Assembly (NCBI GenBank): GCA_030386875.1 | Contig: CM059567.1 | Span: 84,685,130 to 84,749,129 of the forward strand | Source: Morinoia aosen | Lineage: Eukaryota > Arthropoda > Malacostraca > Amphipoda > Talitridae | Direction: 5' to 3' | Length of the DNA: 64,000 bases | In this document: positions 47,628 through 59,010 of the stretch, piece after piece | How positions within the stretch are numbered: the stretch's first letter is position 1 | Layout: each line of letters opens with the position of its first letter | The notes under the pieces: generated by a model | Database searches by the model: none | The model's input: only the letters and a program-made list of their open reading frames with translations | What the model was told of the DNA's origin: nothing | Program-made: the position numbers and the translations under genes

Positions 47628-49458
47628 CTTTATTTTTTAAACAAAGATGACTTCTTGAAAGATGTTTTTACCCTCCTTGATAATTCTGTTTTTATGTAGA
47701 TATATTGTAATTACAGTTCTAAAAGACTAGTGATGACAAATTTTGTACAACAAGGGTATGAAACGAAGCATCACTAGTTATCATTGCACACCAGATATTT
47801 GTATGTTCACGGCCCCAGAGACGATGAAAAATGAACGCTCTTCATGAGGTTCCCAACGTCAAAACTTCAGTCGTATTGAATAATTTAAGAGTAAAAAATC
47901 TTTTCTGTTTCGTTCTAAATGATCAGTGATTTTTAAATCTTTGTATTGCACTCAAATTTTAATTGTCAAATCTGGATCGATTGTTTTCATGAATTCATAT
48001 TTCTCTAATGATTATTGGGCTAAGTTGGAGCCTGCAAAATTCTGTCTTGCAGTAAAAACTATCGCCATCAGCTGAATTAGTCAAATGGTTTGGTAAAACG
48101 ACTGTTTGAAAAGCCTGTACTTTTTTACAAATCAGTTCACAAGATATTAAAACAGCGTAATACTCCAAATGATTTGTCAAGAGATGAATGGAAGCAAAAA
48201 TCATCCACTGACGAGATAAAATTTTGTTCGTTTCTGCATTAAACGAGTCTTCAGGCAGAAAGGCATAGGAGTTAGAACCCATTGCTAGCATCGCTCCCAA
48301 AACGAAGCAAAAGCGACTCTGAGTGATAATTCCAGCAGCCAAGTCCGGTCTCGAAGTTTGCACATTAAGTAGTTTACAGTTTGACAGAGCTAAGTAGGTT
48401 CAAATATTCGAATACTTGGGAAGACAACAAAATGCCAATGTATCTTCACTGCAACCCTTCCCAGACATGGTAACCTATTCAAAATAACATTCAACACAAA
48501 ACTCATAAAGAAAAATAAGCATTCAGGGCGCAGACGTAAGGTAGAAAACTTGGGCTGTTCGGCACAATCACAATATTAAAATAATAATAATAATAATAAA
48601 TCTAGTTCTGTAGCGAGTTTAAAGAGGCAAGTTTAAAATTGCCCTCATCTCCGGCAGGAAGAACTGGATTGTATTTTGCTCATTAAGTGGGTAGAGATTC
48701 TCATTAATGAGGTCAAGGAACTGGATGAATCTGTACAGACGTCGATCGAAACTGTAAAACGCGCAGATGTGTTTCCGGCCGCACATCTTTTGGGTGGTAT
48801 TGTGCTGTGGATCGTACCCATTCATCGAATACGTCAGGACTTCAGGATGGGCATGCGACATGGCATGCGTACAGGCTTGGGAAACCTGAGGCTTTCTGAC
48901 AGCCTCTTGCATTTTACCCAAACAGATGACCAATCCCAGTCCTTACTGCTCTGGAAATCGCCGAGGATGAAAATGTGTCCATGCTTGAATTTCAACAGTT
49001 GTAAATATATATTCTGAATTTATGAACACTCGGAAAAATATTTCCATAATTTATTCTTAAAGGAGCAGTCTCCGAACACAAAATTAGCCAACTATACTGC
49101 TGAGTAGTGAAATTCAACACCATGGTTAAGCGGCATGGTGACAAAGGGAATGAAATTCATGCTAAGAGTAACTCAGTAGATACGAAAAGTAACCAAGTTG
49201 TCGGCATTGGAGCGGCAGGATTGTCTTAAAATATTCTTCAAGTACGATCACCACTCTTAATTTACGTTATTCATCGGAAAAAATACACAATTATGATAAT
49301 AAAAGCAGAACAAATAAAAAAGACGTAGAGGTAACATTTTAAGGAAAAAAATTATTTAATACTCGATTGTGAAGCATACTCCTCTCACTCCATATATTAA
49401 TATGAAGTTATGAAAAAATGATTAATTAGATTAGGTTGCACAACACGGCAAAGCTTTA
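47628..49458. other. Unidentified DNA; two coding-like frames
   Basis: The minus frame 47,995-48,363 (about 122 codons) and the overlapping frames at 48,619-48,933 (minus) and 48,676-49,017 (plus) have protein-like composition but no domain I recognise. A short (AAT)n run lies at about 48,577-48,600. None is supported as a gene. Confidence 0.35.
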
Positions 49459-49527
49459 AAATGAAGGTTATAGCGAAGACAACAGATGTATTTTAAATCT
49501 ATTGTCTTCGCTATAACCTTCATTTTA
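49459..49527. repeat. Hairpin with about 25-bp perfect arms
   Basis: AAAATGAAGGTTATAGCGAA (+GACAA) and its complement TTGTCTTCGCTATAACCTTC (+ATTTT) flank an AT-rich loop of about 19 bases. It sits 100 bases left of the DD41D mariner. Possible small foldback element or microRNA-like hairpin; no further support. Confidence 0.88.
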
Positions 49528-49529
49528 TA

Positions 49530-49627
49530 AGTGATTAATATATATATATATGTATATATATTAATCACATATTTATATATATGTATATATATTTATTTAC
49601 GTATATATATATATATAAATATATATA
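49530..49627. repeat. AT microsatellite with palindromic GTGATTAATAT arms
   Basis: (TA)n tracts, including a palindrome with ends GTGATTAATATAT/ATATATTAATCAC at about 49,531-49,570. The mariner inserted at a TA in this tract. Confidence 0.9.
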
Positions 49628-49793
49628 CAGGGTGTTTCAAAAATACACGGCATAATTTCAGGTATGTATTTCCCACATGTAGACAATCAAAATAGTTCAT
49701 TACAACATATGTCCGGAAATGCTTCATTTCCGAGTTATGGCCTTCACAACATTGAAATTCACCGGAACGTTTTTCTTTCCGCAGGTCGTTGCC
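49628..49793 (+). repeat. Left 166-bp terminal inverted repeat of the DD41D mariner
   Basis: Starts CAGGGTGTTTCAAAAATACA and ends CGCAGGTCGTTGCC; by eye it equals the reverse complement of 50,952-51,117 at every position. Confidence 0.93.
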
Positions 49794-49882
49794 GTCAAAG
49801 GACACATTAAGAGGGCACTCTGACAGATCATTCCTAGGCGAAGGTTAAATTCAGTGTTGTGTTTGGCGTTCGACTGTGTGTC

Positions 49883-50950
49883 ATGTACACAAATCAGGAG
49901 CTGGCAGAGATGCACTTGATCTACGGTAAGGCAGACGGCAATGCTGCGCTGGCTCGTCGTTTGTACCAGGAGAGGTACCCACAGCGACAATGTCCAGATC
50001 GGAAGACATTTGTAAGTCTCCATCAGCGTCTGTGCGAGTATGGAAAATTTGACTCTCCTGGATTGGGAAGGGGACGACCAAGATCTACAACTCCAGAAGA
50101 ACAGGAGGAGATTCTGGAGATTGTGAACAGAACTCCTTCTATCAGCACACGAAGGTTAGCGTTGCAAGTGAATGTTCCCCATACGACTGTCTGGAGACTG
50201 CTGAAAGAGTATCAATTGTATCCTTACCATTTGCAACGTGTACAGGCGCTGTCACCAGCAGATTACCCTGCACGAGTTAGGTACTGTCAGTGGTTCTTGC
50301 AGCAATGTGCTGCAAATCCGAACTTTCCTGCCTTAGTATTATTTACAGATGAAGCACAGTTCACACGAGATGGCATAACAAATCTCCACAATCAGCATGT
50401 ATGGGCGTATGAAAACCCAAATGCAACTGTTGTATCTCATCACCAGGTGCGGTTCTCCCTCAACATGTGGGCCGGTATCATTGGTGATCGGTTAGTTGGA
50501 CCCCATGTACTTGTAAACAGACTTACGGGGCAGGCGTACACAAACTTCCTGGAAAACATCATACCTGATGTTTATGACGACACTCCACTGATCGATCGTC
50601 AGCATGCTCACTTCTTGCATGACGGCGCTCCTGCACACTTCAGTCGTACGGCTCGCCGGTACTTGGATCGAAGATTTCCTGATCGATGGATAGGTAGAGG
50701 TGGCCCAATTGCTTGGCCTCCACGCTCACCTGATCTGAACCCTCTCGATTTCTACTTGTGGGGCCATTTAAAATCATTGGTTTATTCGTCTCCGGTGCCT
50801 GATTTGGAATCCCTTCGGAATCGAATTGTGGCACGCTCTGAGGACATACGCAACATTCCTGGAGTGTGGGATCGTGTTCGCAGGTCAATGAGACATCGAT
50901 GTGAGGTCTGTATTCAAGCAGGAGGTGGTCATTTTGAACATCTTCTGTAA
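49883..50950 (+). CDS. DD41D mariner transposase, 355 aa, intact
   Basis: It would cut the element out and insert it at TA. The ATG at 49,883 starts MYTNQELAEMHLIYG; the open frame also extends 24 bases upstream, without an ATG. Residues 1-120 hold two helix-turn-helix units with the linker GRGRPRSTT (62-70) and the second helix TRRLALQVNVPHTTVWRLL (89-107). The catalytic domain has D156 in FTDEAQF, D247 in LHDGAPAHF and D289 in SPDLNPLDFYLWG. There are 41 residues between the last two, hence DD41D. No stop or frameshift is seen up to TAA at 50,950, which lies just before the right terminal repeat. Length 355 aa is typical. The protein may be functional. Confidence 0.94.
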   Translation: MYTNQELAEMHLIYGKADGNAALARRLYQERYPQRQCPDRKTFVSLHQRLCEYGKFDSPGLGRGRPRSTTPEEQEEILEIVNRTPSISTRRLALQVNVPHTTVWRLLKEYQLYPYHLQRVQALSPADYPARVRYCQWFLQQCAANPNFPALVLFTDEAQFTRDGITNLHNQHVWAYENPNATVVSHHQVRFSLNMWAGIIGDRLVGPHVLVNRLTGQAYTNFLENIIPDVYDDTPLIDRQHAHFLHDGAPAHFSRTARRYLDRRFPDRWIGRGGPIAWPPRSPDLNPLDFYLWGHLKSLVYSSPVPDLESLRNRIVARSEDIRNIPGVWDRVRRSMRHRCEVCIQAGGGHFEHLL

Positions 50951-50951
50951 T

Positions 50952-51117
50952 GGCAACGACCTGCGGAAAGAAAAACGTTCCGGTGAATTTCAATGTTGTG
51001 AAGGCCATAACTCGGAAATGAAGCATTTCCGGACATATGTTGTAATGAACTATTTTGATTGTCTACATGTGGGAAATACATACCTGAAATTATGCCGTGT
51101 ATTTTTGAAACACCCTG
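50952..51117 (-). repeat. Right 166-bp terminal inverted repeat of the DD41D mariner
   Basis: Partner of 49,628-49,793, followed by TA at 51,118-51,119. Confidence 0.93.
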
Positions 51118-51119
51118 TA

Positions 51120-53332
51120 TATAGTATTATACTCAATAGGGGCTTTAGTGAATCGTATTTTAGGGAGCACAAACGTTGTAAATAGTAGTTCGTTTGTTAG
51201 ATCAGAATGATGAATTTGCTTATTTTGTCAATAGGGTCAGGTTGGATCGTATGGCACTTTCACATTCGTCTATTTCATTTAAGACCAATTCCTATCTTAT
51301 CTCACCAGGTTTGAGTTCATGATTTAATTTACGCAATCAAGTCACGCGCCCTCTTTAGAAAAAAATATATTGTCGAACTTTGAATAAAATTACTTCGTTG
51401 TTAAGTATGCACAAAAAGAATTCTTACAAATGCAATATATTTATTCGTTTCATATAATATTCTTATCATATGGATTATAAATTTATCAATGGGAAATTTG
51501 AGAAAAAAAAGCAGAACATGCTTCAACACTATTACATAGCATACAATATATGCCAGATTTTCCAAGCGAAGCTGAAACATGCATGACTTCTAATGAACTA
51601 TTGGCGGCGTTCGATAACATTTGCTGGCTGAATATGCAGTCAAATTTGACCCTGCTTGTTTCGTCCAAATTTGAGCCCGATGCGCACTGCATCCTGATTG
51701 CGAGCTACGTGCTGGAAATATTTGCGGTCAACATCGAGTCCAGACATCGAGAGTGAATGAATAAAATGAGGAACTAAGTCTGGCCATAACAATTTGCCAA
51801 TTTGGCTATAATCTCACCTTTAAAAAACTGATTGCGATTTTTAGTGCAAAATTACTTCAACTGTGATGTCGAAAGTTAATCAATTGATGGTTCGGATCAA
51901 ACGTCTACTTATTATGTTTTTTCAAATTTTTCAAGTGGTCGGTTGCGAAATCAAACAAAAAATCGTGTTATGATGTTTTCAAATTTGATGTTAGTGAGAC
52001 ATTATAGAAGCTGAAATTTGTTCTCTTCAACTGCATTTATTCATAGTCGCGTTGCAACATGAGATTTATCACTGTCAAAGCCCTCGTAGCGAATATTCAT
52101 CATGGTTTCCTCATTTGATTGCATCACTGATGACTGGATTCACAGAGGCTGTAAGTGGCGGAATGAAAGCCCTGGGCAGGATAGAAAACTTTCCCCACAA
52201 TCAGGGCAGCCACTTAATTAAGTTTGATTTCATGAAGTGCTAATGACAGCCTGAGCTTTAAAGTCGTGGAAGTGGGTGTTCGAACGAATTTTACGAGACA
52301 ACTTACATAGCGAGCAGTTACAAAACAAACCTAAAAACGAAAGAACTGAAATCATCTGTGTGTATTTCCCTCTTACCAATTCCTTCTAAACTTATGCGTG
52401 CACAAAACCTGTGCATTAATCGTTCGATATACGCAAACGAGTAAGTTCACGGTTCTTAATATTTAAACAGTTACCATTTTTTTAACAAGACGTAATGCAT
52501 TCTGCGGCAGCTGCTACCAGTTTAACTAGTTTGTATTTGTGACACTTTAGACACCGTGTAATGAAAGTTTAATAAACTAACAAGCTCCTACATTTTCCCA
52601 TTTTTAATACGAACGGGTATTCGTCGGAGAAAATTTATATGACATCATCTAGATGCAAGTATAGTTTCTCTGTACTCTTGCTGCAAGGTCTAAATATCAT
52701 TTAGAAAAACTTTTTCATCGTGCGGGTTGCCTTGCTACACTGAGAAAAATATTCTCTCGTTTTAACATTCAAACACAGCATGAGCTAGAACTTATTCAGA
52801 TTACATGATACTCCTTTCACGTCAACGGGGCTTGGGCACCGATTATTGTAGGTACCACGCTGAGAAGAAAGAGGTACATGAATGTACCTTTTAGCCTATG
52901 TACGTTACATTAGCAATTGACGTTATGTCTTGAAATTATTGCTGCTCTTACACTTCGTGTAATGGAATGCATTTTTTTTGTTCTTCTTTATTCGTATTCA
53001 GGTAGCCAATGCTAAGGCAGTAGAGTTTTCAATTTTTGCTTTAATTCCGATCTCCTCTTCATATGTAATTAATTGGTTTCACCAAATGATACATATTCTT
53101 TGGCAATCTGGCAAAGTAACGTGAGAGAAATCCAAACTTGAGATTCCAAGAAAACTATTTTTTGGGTTAATTTTAGAATCATTGAAACCGTCACCAAAAG
53201 GTACTGGAATAGGGATGAACCGTATGAACATTCATTTCAAGGTATGTCGAACTTCAACCTTCCAATGCAGCTGCGATACGTATCTCAACGCTCTGCCACC
53301 GAGTGGCTACAAAAAAGAAGGTATGAGTTAAG
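51120..53332. other. Unidentified AT-rich DNA
   Basis: No gene or known repeat supported. Frames at 51,486-51,756 overlap on both strands and are unassigned. Confidence 0.45.
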
Positions 53333-53690
53333 CATCATAATTCTGCTCAAAGCCAAGCGCCACCTTGCCCAGCCTGTGCGAAGTGCAAAGAAACACGATC
53401 ATTGGAAATTACTTCGCTGGAGCGAGTGTGCCCAAAATTGCAAACCTTATGGATTTTTCAGAGACTGCTGTGCCTTGGGTTTCGACAGCTTACCCAAATT
53501 TACCAAAATCGTCGTCTGCAGAGCAGAATAGCATGCGAAAATCGAAGTTGGCCGCCCGCGATAAACGGATTTTGAATAGTCGTCCGAAAACGTAAGACAA
53601 CACTGTCGCAGAGAACCTCAAAAGTGAACACGTATCCCCAGAAGTCCGTGTCCGCCACAAGGAACATTTCCCTTCCCGTCATCAGTCCCC
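53333..53690 (+). pseudogene. Tc1-like transposase relic, N-terminal part only
   Basis: The frame around 53,395-53,595 gives TIIGNYFAGASVPKIANLMD, then FSETAVPWVSTAY and SKLAARDKRIL. This resembles the DNA-binding region of Tc1-like transposases (GMS-R-IA-LN-S-S-VSRV-TAY and LS-RDERIL). The next part (KTTLSQRTSKVNT near 53,590) fits the following helix in another frame. No catalytic domain or terminal repeats were found, so this is a decayed fragment. Confidence 0.55.
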
Positions 53691-54538
53691 GAATTTAAAT
53701 ATCCTCGAACCATCATGTTAGATGCTGCGTTTCAGAAAATACAGTGAGCTCTCAATTTCCTTCTTTGCGTCCGCAATCTCATCTGTTACGTGGGCAGTGT
53801 TATAAAATCTGAAGTGCTTCAGTGAATCGATTGATATGTGCTGTGCATGTAAAGACGCAAAAAAAATTTCAAATCAAGTGGAGATTCCCCCTACTTTCGT
53901 CAAACGCAGTGGAAATCAGAAAACAATGCAAAACTACCTCTTACTTATTGCTTATTGCTTGTATACTCTTTCGCCGTCATTACTTATGATCACTGAATAC
54001 TGATGTAACGTCATATATATTATAATTTTGAAATTTTATTACTTAAGTGTGCACAAGTACATTATTTCCTTACGGTTATGCAATTTACAATGCTTTTCGG
54101 ATCGAATATGAGTAAAAAGTTCAGCGGTGCATTCTAGCAAGGGGAGGCAGCCGCATGATTTTAGCTCAGATGTCGGAGAAACTCGATATAAAATACTATT
54201 CGAGAGGATGTTGAAAGTCAGCACCTGACGAAAATCCCTTCAAAAAAATACACCAACTTATCGAAGAATTGAAGGTAAGTATATTTTTCCATGTTCAGTT
54301 ATGTTATTGACAACTTCATGCAGGGATGAGTTGAGTTCAACTCAAGGAACAATGCTCTCAAGTAGAATAGGTAAATGAACAAGAACTAAGAAATATGAAA
54401 GACACAGTCGATCCTTTACAGCTAGCTAATATTTTGTGTCATTCCTATCTTAAAATACATAATTTACAAGGAAGTTTTCTCCTATGTCTGTAAAAATGAC
54501 GATCATATACGTACAACCTATCGATATTTGCTTTCAGT
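53691..54538. other. Unidentified DNA
   Basis: No gene recognised. It ends in an acceptor-like tract (ATATTTGCTTTCAG, ending at 54,538). Confidence 0.4.
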
Positions 54539-54724
54539 CCTTTGTTTTGGCTGCAGTCCGTCATCGACATAGTTCCCTTTGGCAAATCGGAAATAACCCT
54601 TCAAAATTCTCTCAGGCGTACTAAAGAACAAAGGCGATTGGAAAGGCGGACGCAGTGACCGTGAGAAACCGCCCATAACACCAAAATGGAGAGCCGTTGA
54701 TCCCATTGCCTGTTGCTGGCCCAT
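54539..54724. other. Exon candidate, strand uncertain
   Basis: On the plus strand, two acceptor-like sites (ending 54,538 and 54,557) precede an open frame with SVIDIVPFGKSEITLQNSL and a basic end (RRTKEQRRLERRTQ), then TGA near 54,659; CCCAT/GTAAGT at 54,724-54,725 is a consensus donor. On the minus strand the same bases give 68 codons from an ATG (MGQQQAMGSTALHFGVMGG ... FAKGNYVDDGL). Either may be real coding sequence. No family is recognised, and the two readings cannot both be coding exons. Confidence 0.25.
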
Positions 54725-56934
54725 GTAAGTCTATCGTAATTTTTAGTTTAAAGCGTGTTCATTGAAGCATTGAAAGTAACTATTACACCCCTAATGCAGT
54801 AACATTTTAACGTATGTTAGAGATGTTCACTCCACAGAATGAATGATACGTCCTCGATGTTCCCTCCGTGATGAGTGGGTGATGGTATATATCTGCTTTT
54901 TCTACTCGCAGTTCGAGATTATAGCCTGAGATTTGTGTTATGAGCTCCGAAAGGACTCTTAGACTCAAATACGAACAAAATTGCGCTTATCACTGAAAGT
55001 TTTTTATATAAATTTAAAATAAACTTCCATGTTTAGTTTCATCACTTCGGTCAATTAATTATGGCACCCACTAGTGACTGAGCCGAGGGAATGGATTAGA
55101 CCGCAAAAGTTTATCGTCATGGAAAATATGATATATATGTGGAAATTTATCTAGGTTGTGTGACACTTGAATCTTCAGCAACCATTATATAGAGGGACGA
55201 ATTTTGGTGGTATATACACAATTATATGCATGCTATATATATTTGTGCATACAAATTCAAAGTAAGAAAATGTAGTTGGTGAACATGCATAAAAATTATT
55301 GGGTAGTAAGTAGCAAAAAAAACCATCATTGAGTCACACAAGGTTAAAATGAGCATGCTGAAGCCGATATTAATTTAGTAAAGGTCGGCGTGGATACGTG
55401 AGAGGAAATGTCGACATGAAGCCTCGGGAGGCAGTAAGTAGTCGCGAACCACAGTAGTTGCAGAATTGTTCTAATGGCAGCTAAGATCTGTTTGGTAATT
55501 TCTCGGCAGTTTTAACCATCAAAAATGTGGACATGGCCCCAAAAATTTAATTCTTCAGCGACTTAAAAACTGCTCACGGTCTTGCCCTCCAATTATTGGG
55601 AATGCCCTGAAAACCGTTTGGATTTTCAATTGTGTATGTCGAGAATATGTTCAGAATGATCAAATTTTGCGAATTAAAAATGAAAATTCTTGTAAGTGTG
55701 TGTAATGTAACAAATTTGTGCTTACGTAAAAAGTTGTGTCTTGAAATATCTCAGATAATCCCAGCAGCCAGAGGGGTCGCTTCAACATGAATGCTTTATG
55801 TCGCTTCAACATGTATGTTTTTTACGCCTGTATGTTTTCTTTCAACTCAGCAATGTTAGGAAGCTGCGATAAGGTGCGAGAGCCAAACGATGTATGTTTA
55901 CAGTGTGTCTTGTTTCTGGAGGGGCCTATGTTGTGGTTATAGCAAATTTTTCATGCGAGCGAGCCTTGGGAAACTCGAGACGGTCGAAAAATGCCTACCC
56001 AAGCGCGAACAAAGTCGCCTTGTAGTCAAAGATAAATCGAGACACTCAGACCGAGAGAGTCGGCAAACCAACGGTCGGTTCGAAGGAGCTGAGCGTGAGA
56101 AGAAAAATGAGGCTAAGAAAAAATAAATAAAGACGAACTGCGGGACTACCAATGAGAAGAGATGTGGGCGGTCACTGGCAGGGTCTGAGGATTCTCATAG
56201 GCCGAAGGTGAGAGTGCACAACCCTCGAAGAAAATGCGCCAGGGCTCAAGGCGTCGAAGGAACAATGGACAGTTCGACCGGCGAAACCGTAACGTGAGGT
56301 GCAACCAAGAGACGCGGGTGTGTTCACAATAACAAGCGTGCTTAATGCAATAATAAGAAAAGTGGCTATATTGAAAATTACACTAAGTTTCACGCTATAA
56401 TGTAATCCAGAAAGTAACACATTCTCGTTTCACTTGCAGAAAATTTACGTGTTCCCGTTACCACGTTCACAAAGGGGAAATTTATCAAAACATAACCCAC
56501 CGTGGGAGTTATTGATGGAACATGGAGATGCTGCACTAGAAGGGAGGGTAAGACATGCATTTCTTAAAAAGAAAGAGTAAAGATAGAGCTGAGATAAATA
56601 TTGCGATAATTCATTGTCATTCAGTCATTGATGCGCTTAAAAAAGTAACGAGTTAAATTTTTATCTTTGACAGGCGGGACGGTTTTTTTATTCAGTCATA
56701 CATCTGAGGATTGATCAGCTCGAATGAAGGGAATCGACGTGTGAACATGCCGAAACGTAATGAGCAAGATAACGTCCTCACTAGACATTTTCTGAACAGT
56801 GCATAAGATAGGCCTTGAACTGAAGCGAGTTGCGGATGAATTCGGTGGTTGAAGTGACCTTCGCCTACTGGCTGTAGGGAGTACTTAGAGATTGTAGGCA
56901 TTATCTGTGTTATGTTTGGATGCATAAGCAATCT
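54725..56934. other. Unidentified DNA
   Basis: A GC-richer purine-rich patch (about 55,960-56,330) has short frames on both strands, none recognised. The minus frame 56,172-56,420 shows one hydrophobic stretch. No gene is supported. Confidence 0.4.
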
Positions 56935-57165
56935 GCGGTTAAAGGCTGGCCAGCCAAATTTCTGTGTAATTATGTGCAGTAGGTCATTTGACGTAGGCTA
57001 TTTGCTTTCATTAATAATTAGCATTGTTCCTAACACCAATCATTGTGTGTGCGCTCATTGATGTTTGTATCACGTATAGCTGGGAATTATAAATGTTAAG
57101 CATAGTTCACCCTGTGTATCATGCCCCACAATATTAGAAGCAATCCATCGTAATGCAACGGAGGG
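56935..57165 (-). repeat. Dispersed repeat, family R1, copy 2
   Basis: Reverse complement of the window's first 228 bases with scattered substitutions (see copy 1). The GGCTGGCC block marks the shared end at about 56,946. Confidence 0.75.
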
Positions 57166-57277
57166 CGCCCAGAAAATGCGCTGCGTAAGTGGGTCAGCGA
57201 TCCCCGGTGAGTACCTTTCCTTTTTTTAGTATATGTGCTGTAATTGCCGATATTTATTCATTAATTTGTGTTGCATA

Positions 57278-57390
57278 TGTATACTTTGGAGGTGGGCCAT
57301 TCCTCAATTCCGAGAGCCGAATCTTCCTGTTAATGAAATGTTAACAAGGAGGTGAAGGGTAACATTTCTCGTGACATGTAACACGTCTCA
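57278..57390 (+). repeat. Dispersed repeat, family R2, copy 2
   Basis: Same orientation and order of blocks as 5,798-5,910: TGGAGGTGGGCC, CCTCAATTCCGAGAGCC, TTTCTCGTGACATG. It is followed within 160 bases by the older LINE copy. Confidence 0.7.
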
Positions 57391-57544
57391 GCTCTTCTTT
57401 ACCTACATCGATTTACTAATATCAATTAGTGAAAATTAAATAAATATAAAAAATGAGTCATATTTCAGGAGGTCTCATCTTTTTACGCCAACAACAAGTC
57501 ATGGATGCAGTAACCATTACTAAGCATTGTTAAACCTAACTTAG

Positions 57545-59010
57545 GCTATAAATACTGCTTTTAACCGACGCTGTCCGATCATCATACGCACAATTACTCC
57601 AGAAAAATAAAATGCCTTGGATTTCACCGAGACATCATTATGTACACTGAAAAACGTCAAGCGTATTTAATATCATTCCACAAAGGAAAAATATCAGAAA
57701 TGGTAATTAATAGATTCGGAAATTACGTCAAAATCAATTTAAGATCTTAGAAAGATTACTTGATTTTCAAATTTTCCGAACTGAAAAATAATTTAGAAAC
57801 ATATAGCGTCGTCTCAATTCTGTTCTTAAAGCCAAACATGATGCTGCGACGATTATTCAAGCTATTGTTCAAATTCAAAACTTATCGCTGGAAAATGCAT
57901 GGCAAATCTTTTCAGCAAATTTTTTATTCAAACAGGTAAAAACATTTGCTGCTATAGTCTCAACTTGTCTAACTCATCGTTTAAACTTCATCAAGCAAAT
58001 TCAAGAAAATAATAATAATTTTTATATACCATCTAATGTCCCAGATGCTTTTGATATGAAAAAAATTTTAAAAACAAATCAAATGACTAGAAATACTTCA
58101 CAGAAGAATCGGTAAATTGCATTACTGCATGAATATCACTGATCTTTCCGGGCTTAATTAGTTATTTTCCTTATTTAGGTAATTTCTCAAACTGCCTGAA
58201 ACATTTCGTGGAATTCACAGAGCTTTGATGAAGTTTATGTTCACCAAAACGGAGCCATTACTTATCTGACATTTTTAGCAGAATGTTTGAAAAATTTTAC
58301 GTGGAAGAAAAGTTTTCCTCTATCATAAATAGTACTGCTTCCGATCGAAAAAATATCGACGAAAGGAACAGTATTTTCTCATTGCCTCTCGACTTTCGTA
58401 AATCATAATAATGCTCACAAAACATCTTTTTTTAAGCTCTAATGCGACAGCAAAAGCAGAATTGTTCATATATGATTTAAATAAATTTCCGCTGACTAAT
58501 AGTAAACATTTGGTTACTTTTACTCAGAACTTCATATTAGCCAATGCATTCCACAAGGATCAGTTATGGGCCCTCTTCTTTTTCATATATTCTTCGATGG
58601 TATATGGTTAAATGTACTTCATTTTTCACATTCATAATTTTAGCTGCTGACAATAATTTTCTTAAATTATTCTCACTTTGAACTATATACGATACAATGG
58701 GAAAAAGTATAATTGCCTAGCCAGAAAAGATTTCGATGTTGCTCAAAAAAAAGAAAATATTCATCAATGGCTATGAAACTGAGCATATCATGTTCTCCGA
58801 TACGTGAAATGTATCTCTACCACTCAGCAATATTAGTGATGGTATGATTGAGGAAATCAATTCATCAAAATTCTTAAGAATGGTCTCTGATAATAATCTA
58901 ACGTGAAAGAGAATATCTCGTATATCAGTACTGAAACACCTAAATCAATAGGAATGTTTAATAGAATAAAAAATGCAGTATCTAATGCAGAGCCAAATTT
59001 AAGACTAGAG
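57545..59010 (+). pseudogene. Second, old copy of the same LINE family (5' piece)
   Basis: Reading in shifting frames one finds, in order, PWI-ED-type and EKRQAY...KGKISEMVINRFGNYV (as KKRQAYLALLYEGRISKVTYN in the younger copy), YCFRSKK, FHKDQ-type PQGSVMGPLLFHIFFDGIW (RT motif B region, 58,555-58,610) and ILAADNNF (decayed YADD, about 58,640). EEINSSKFLRMVSDNNLT and PKSIGMFNRIKNAV follow. Many stops and frameshifts show great age. It keeps the motif B/C region that the copy at 36-39 kb has lost. Endonuclease and first RT parts are missing or too decayed to see. Confidence 0.75.

Larger units (their letters stand above)
49628..51117 (+). mobile_element. DD41D (rosa/Visitor-type) mariner, intact
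   Basis: An element of 1,490 bp with 166-bp terminal inverted repeats (49,628-49,793 and 50,952-51,117) that appear identical, flanked by TA at 49,626-49,627 and 51,118-51,119. The ends start CAGGGTGTTTCAAAAATACA. It holds one uninterrupted transposase gene between the repeats. Identical-looking repeats and an open frame indicate a very recent insertion. The coding part is visibly GC-richer than the surroundings, as for a newcomer. Confidence 0.95.

Noticed and set aside
47995-48363. 122-codon minus frame
   Set aside because: Protein-like composition but no domain, no splice support and no neighbours to explain it.
48619-49017. Overlapping frames of 104 and 113 codons on opposite strands
   Set aside because: Neither strand is recognisable; mutual shadows in a balanced-composition patch.
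50640-51026. 128-codon minus frame over the mariner 3' end
   Set aside because: Shadow of the intact plus-strand transposase and its terminal repeat.
55890-56420. Purine-rich GC island with basic, low-complexity frames
   Set aside because: The charged peptide follows from purine richness; no domain and no conservation signal can be judged.
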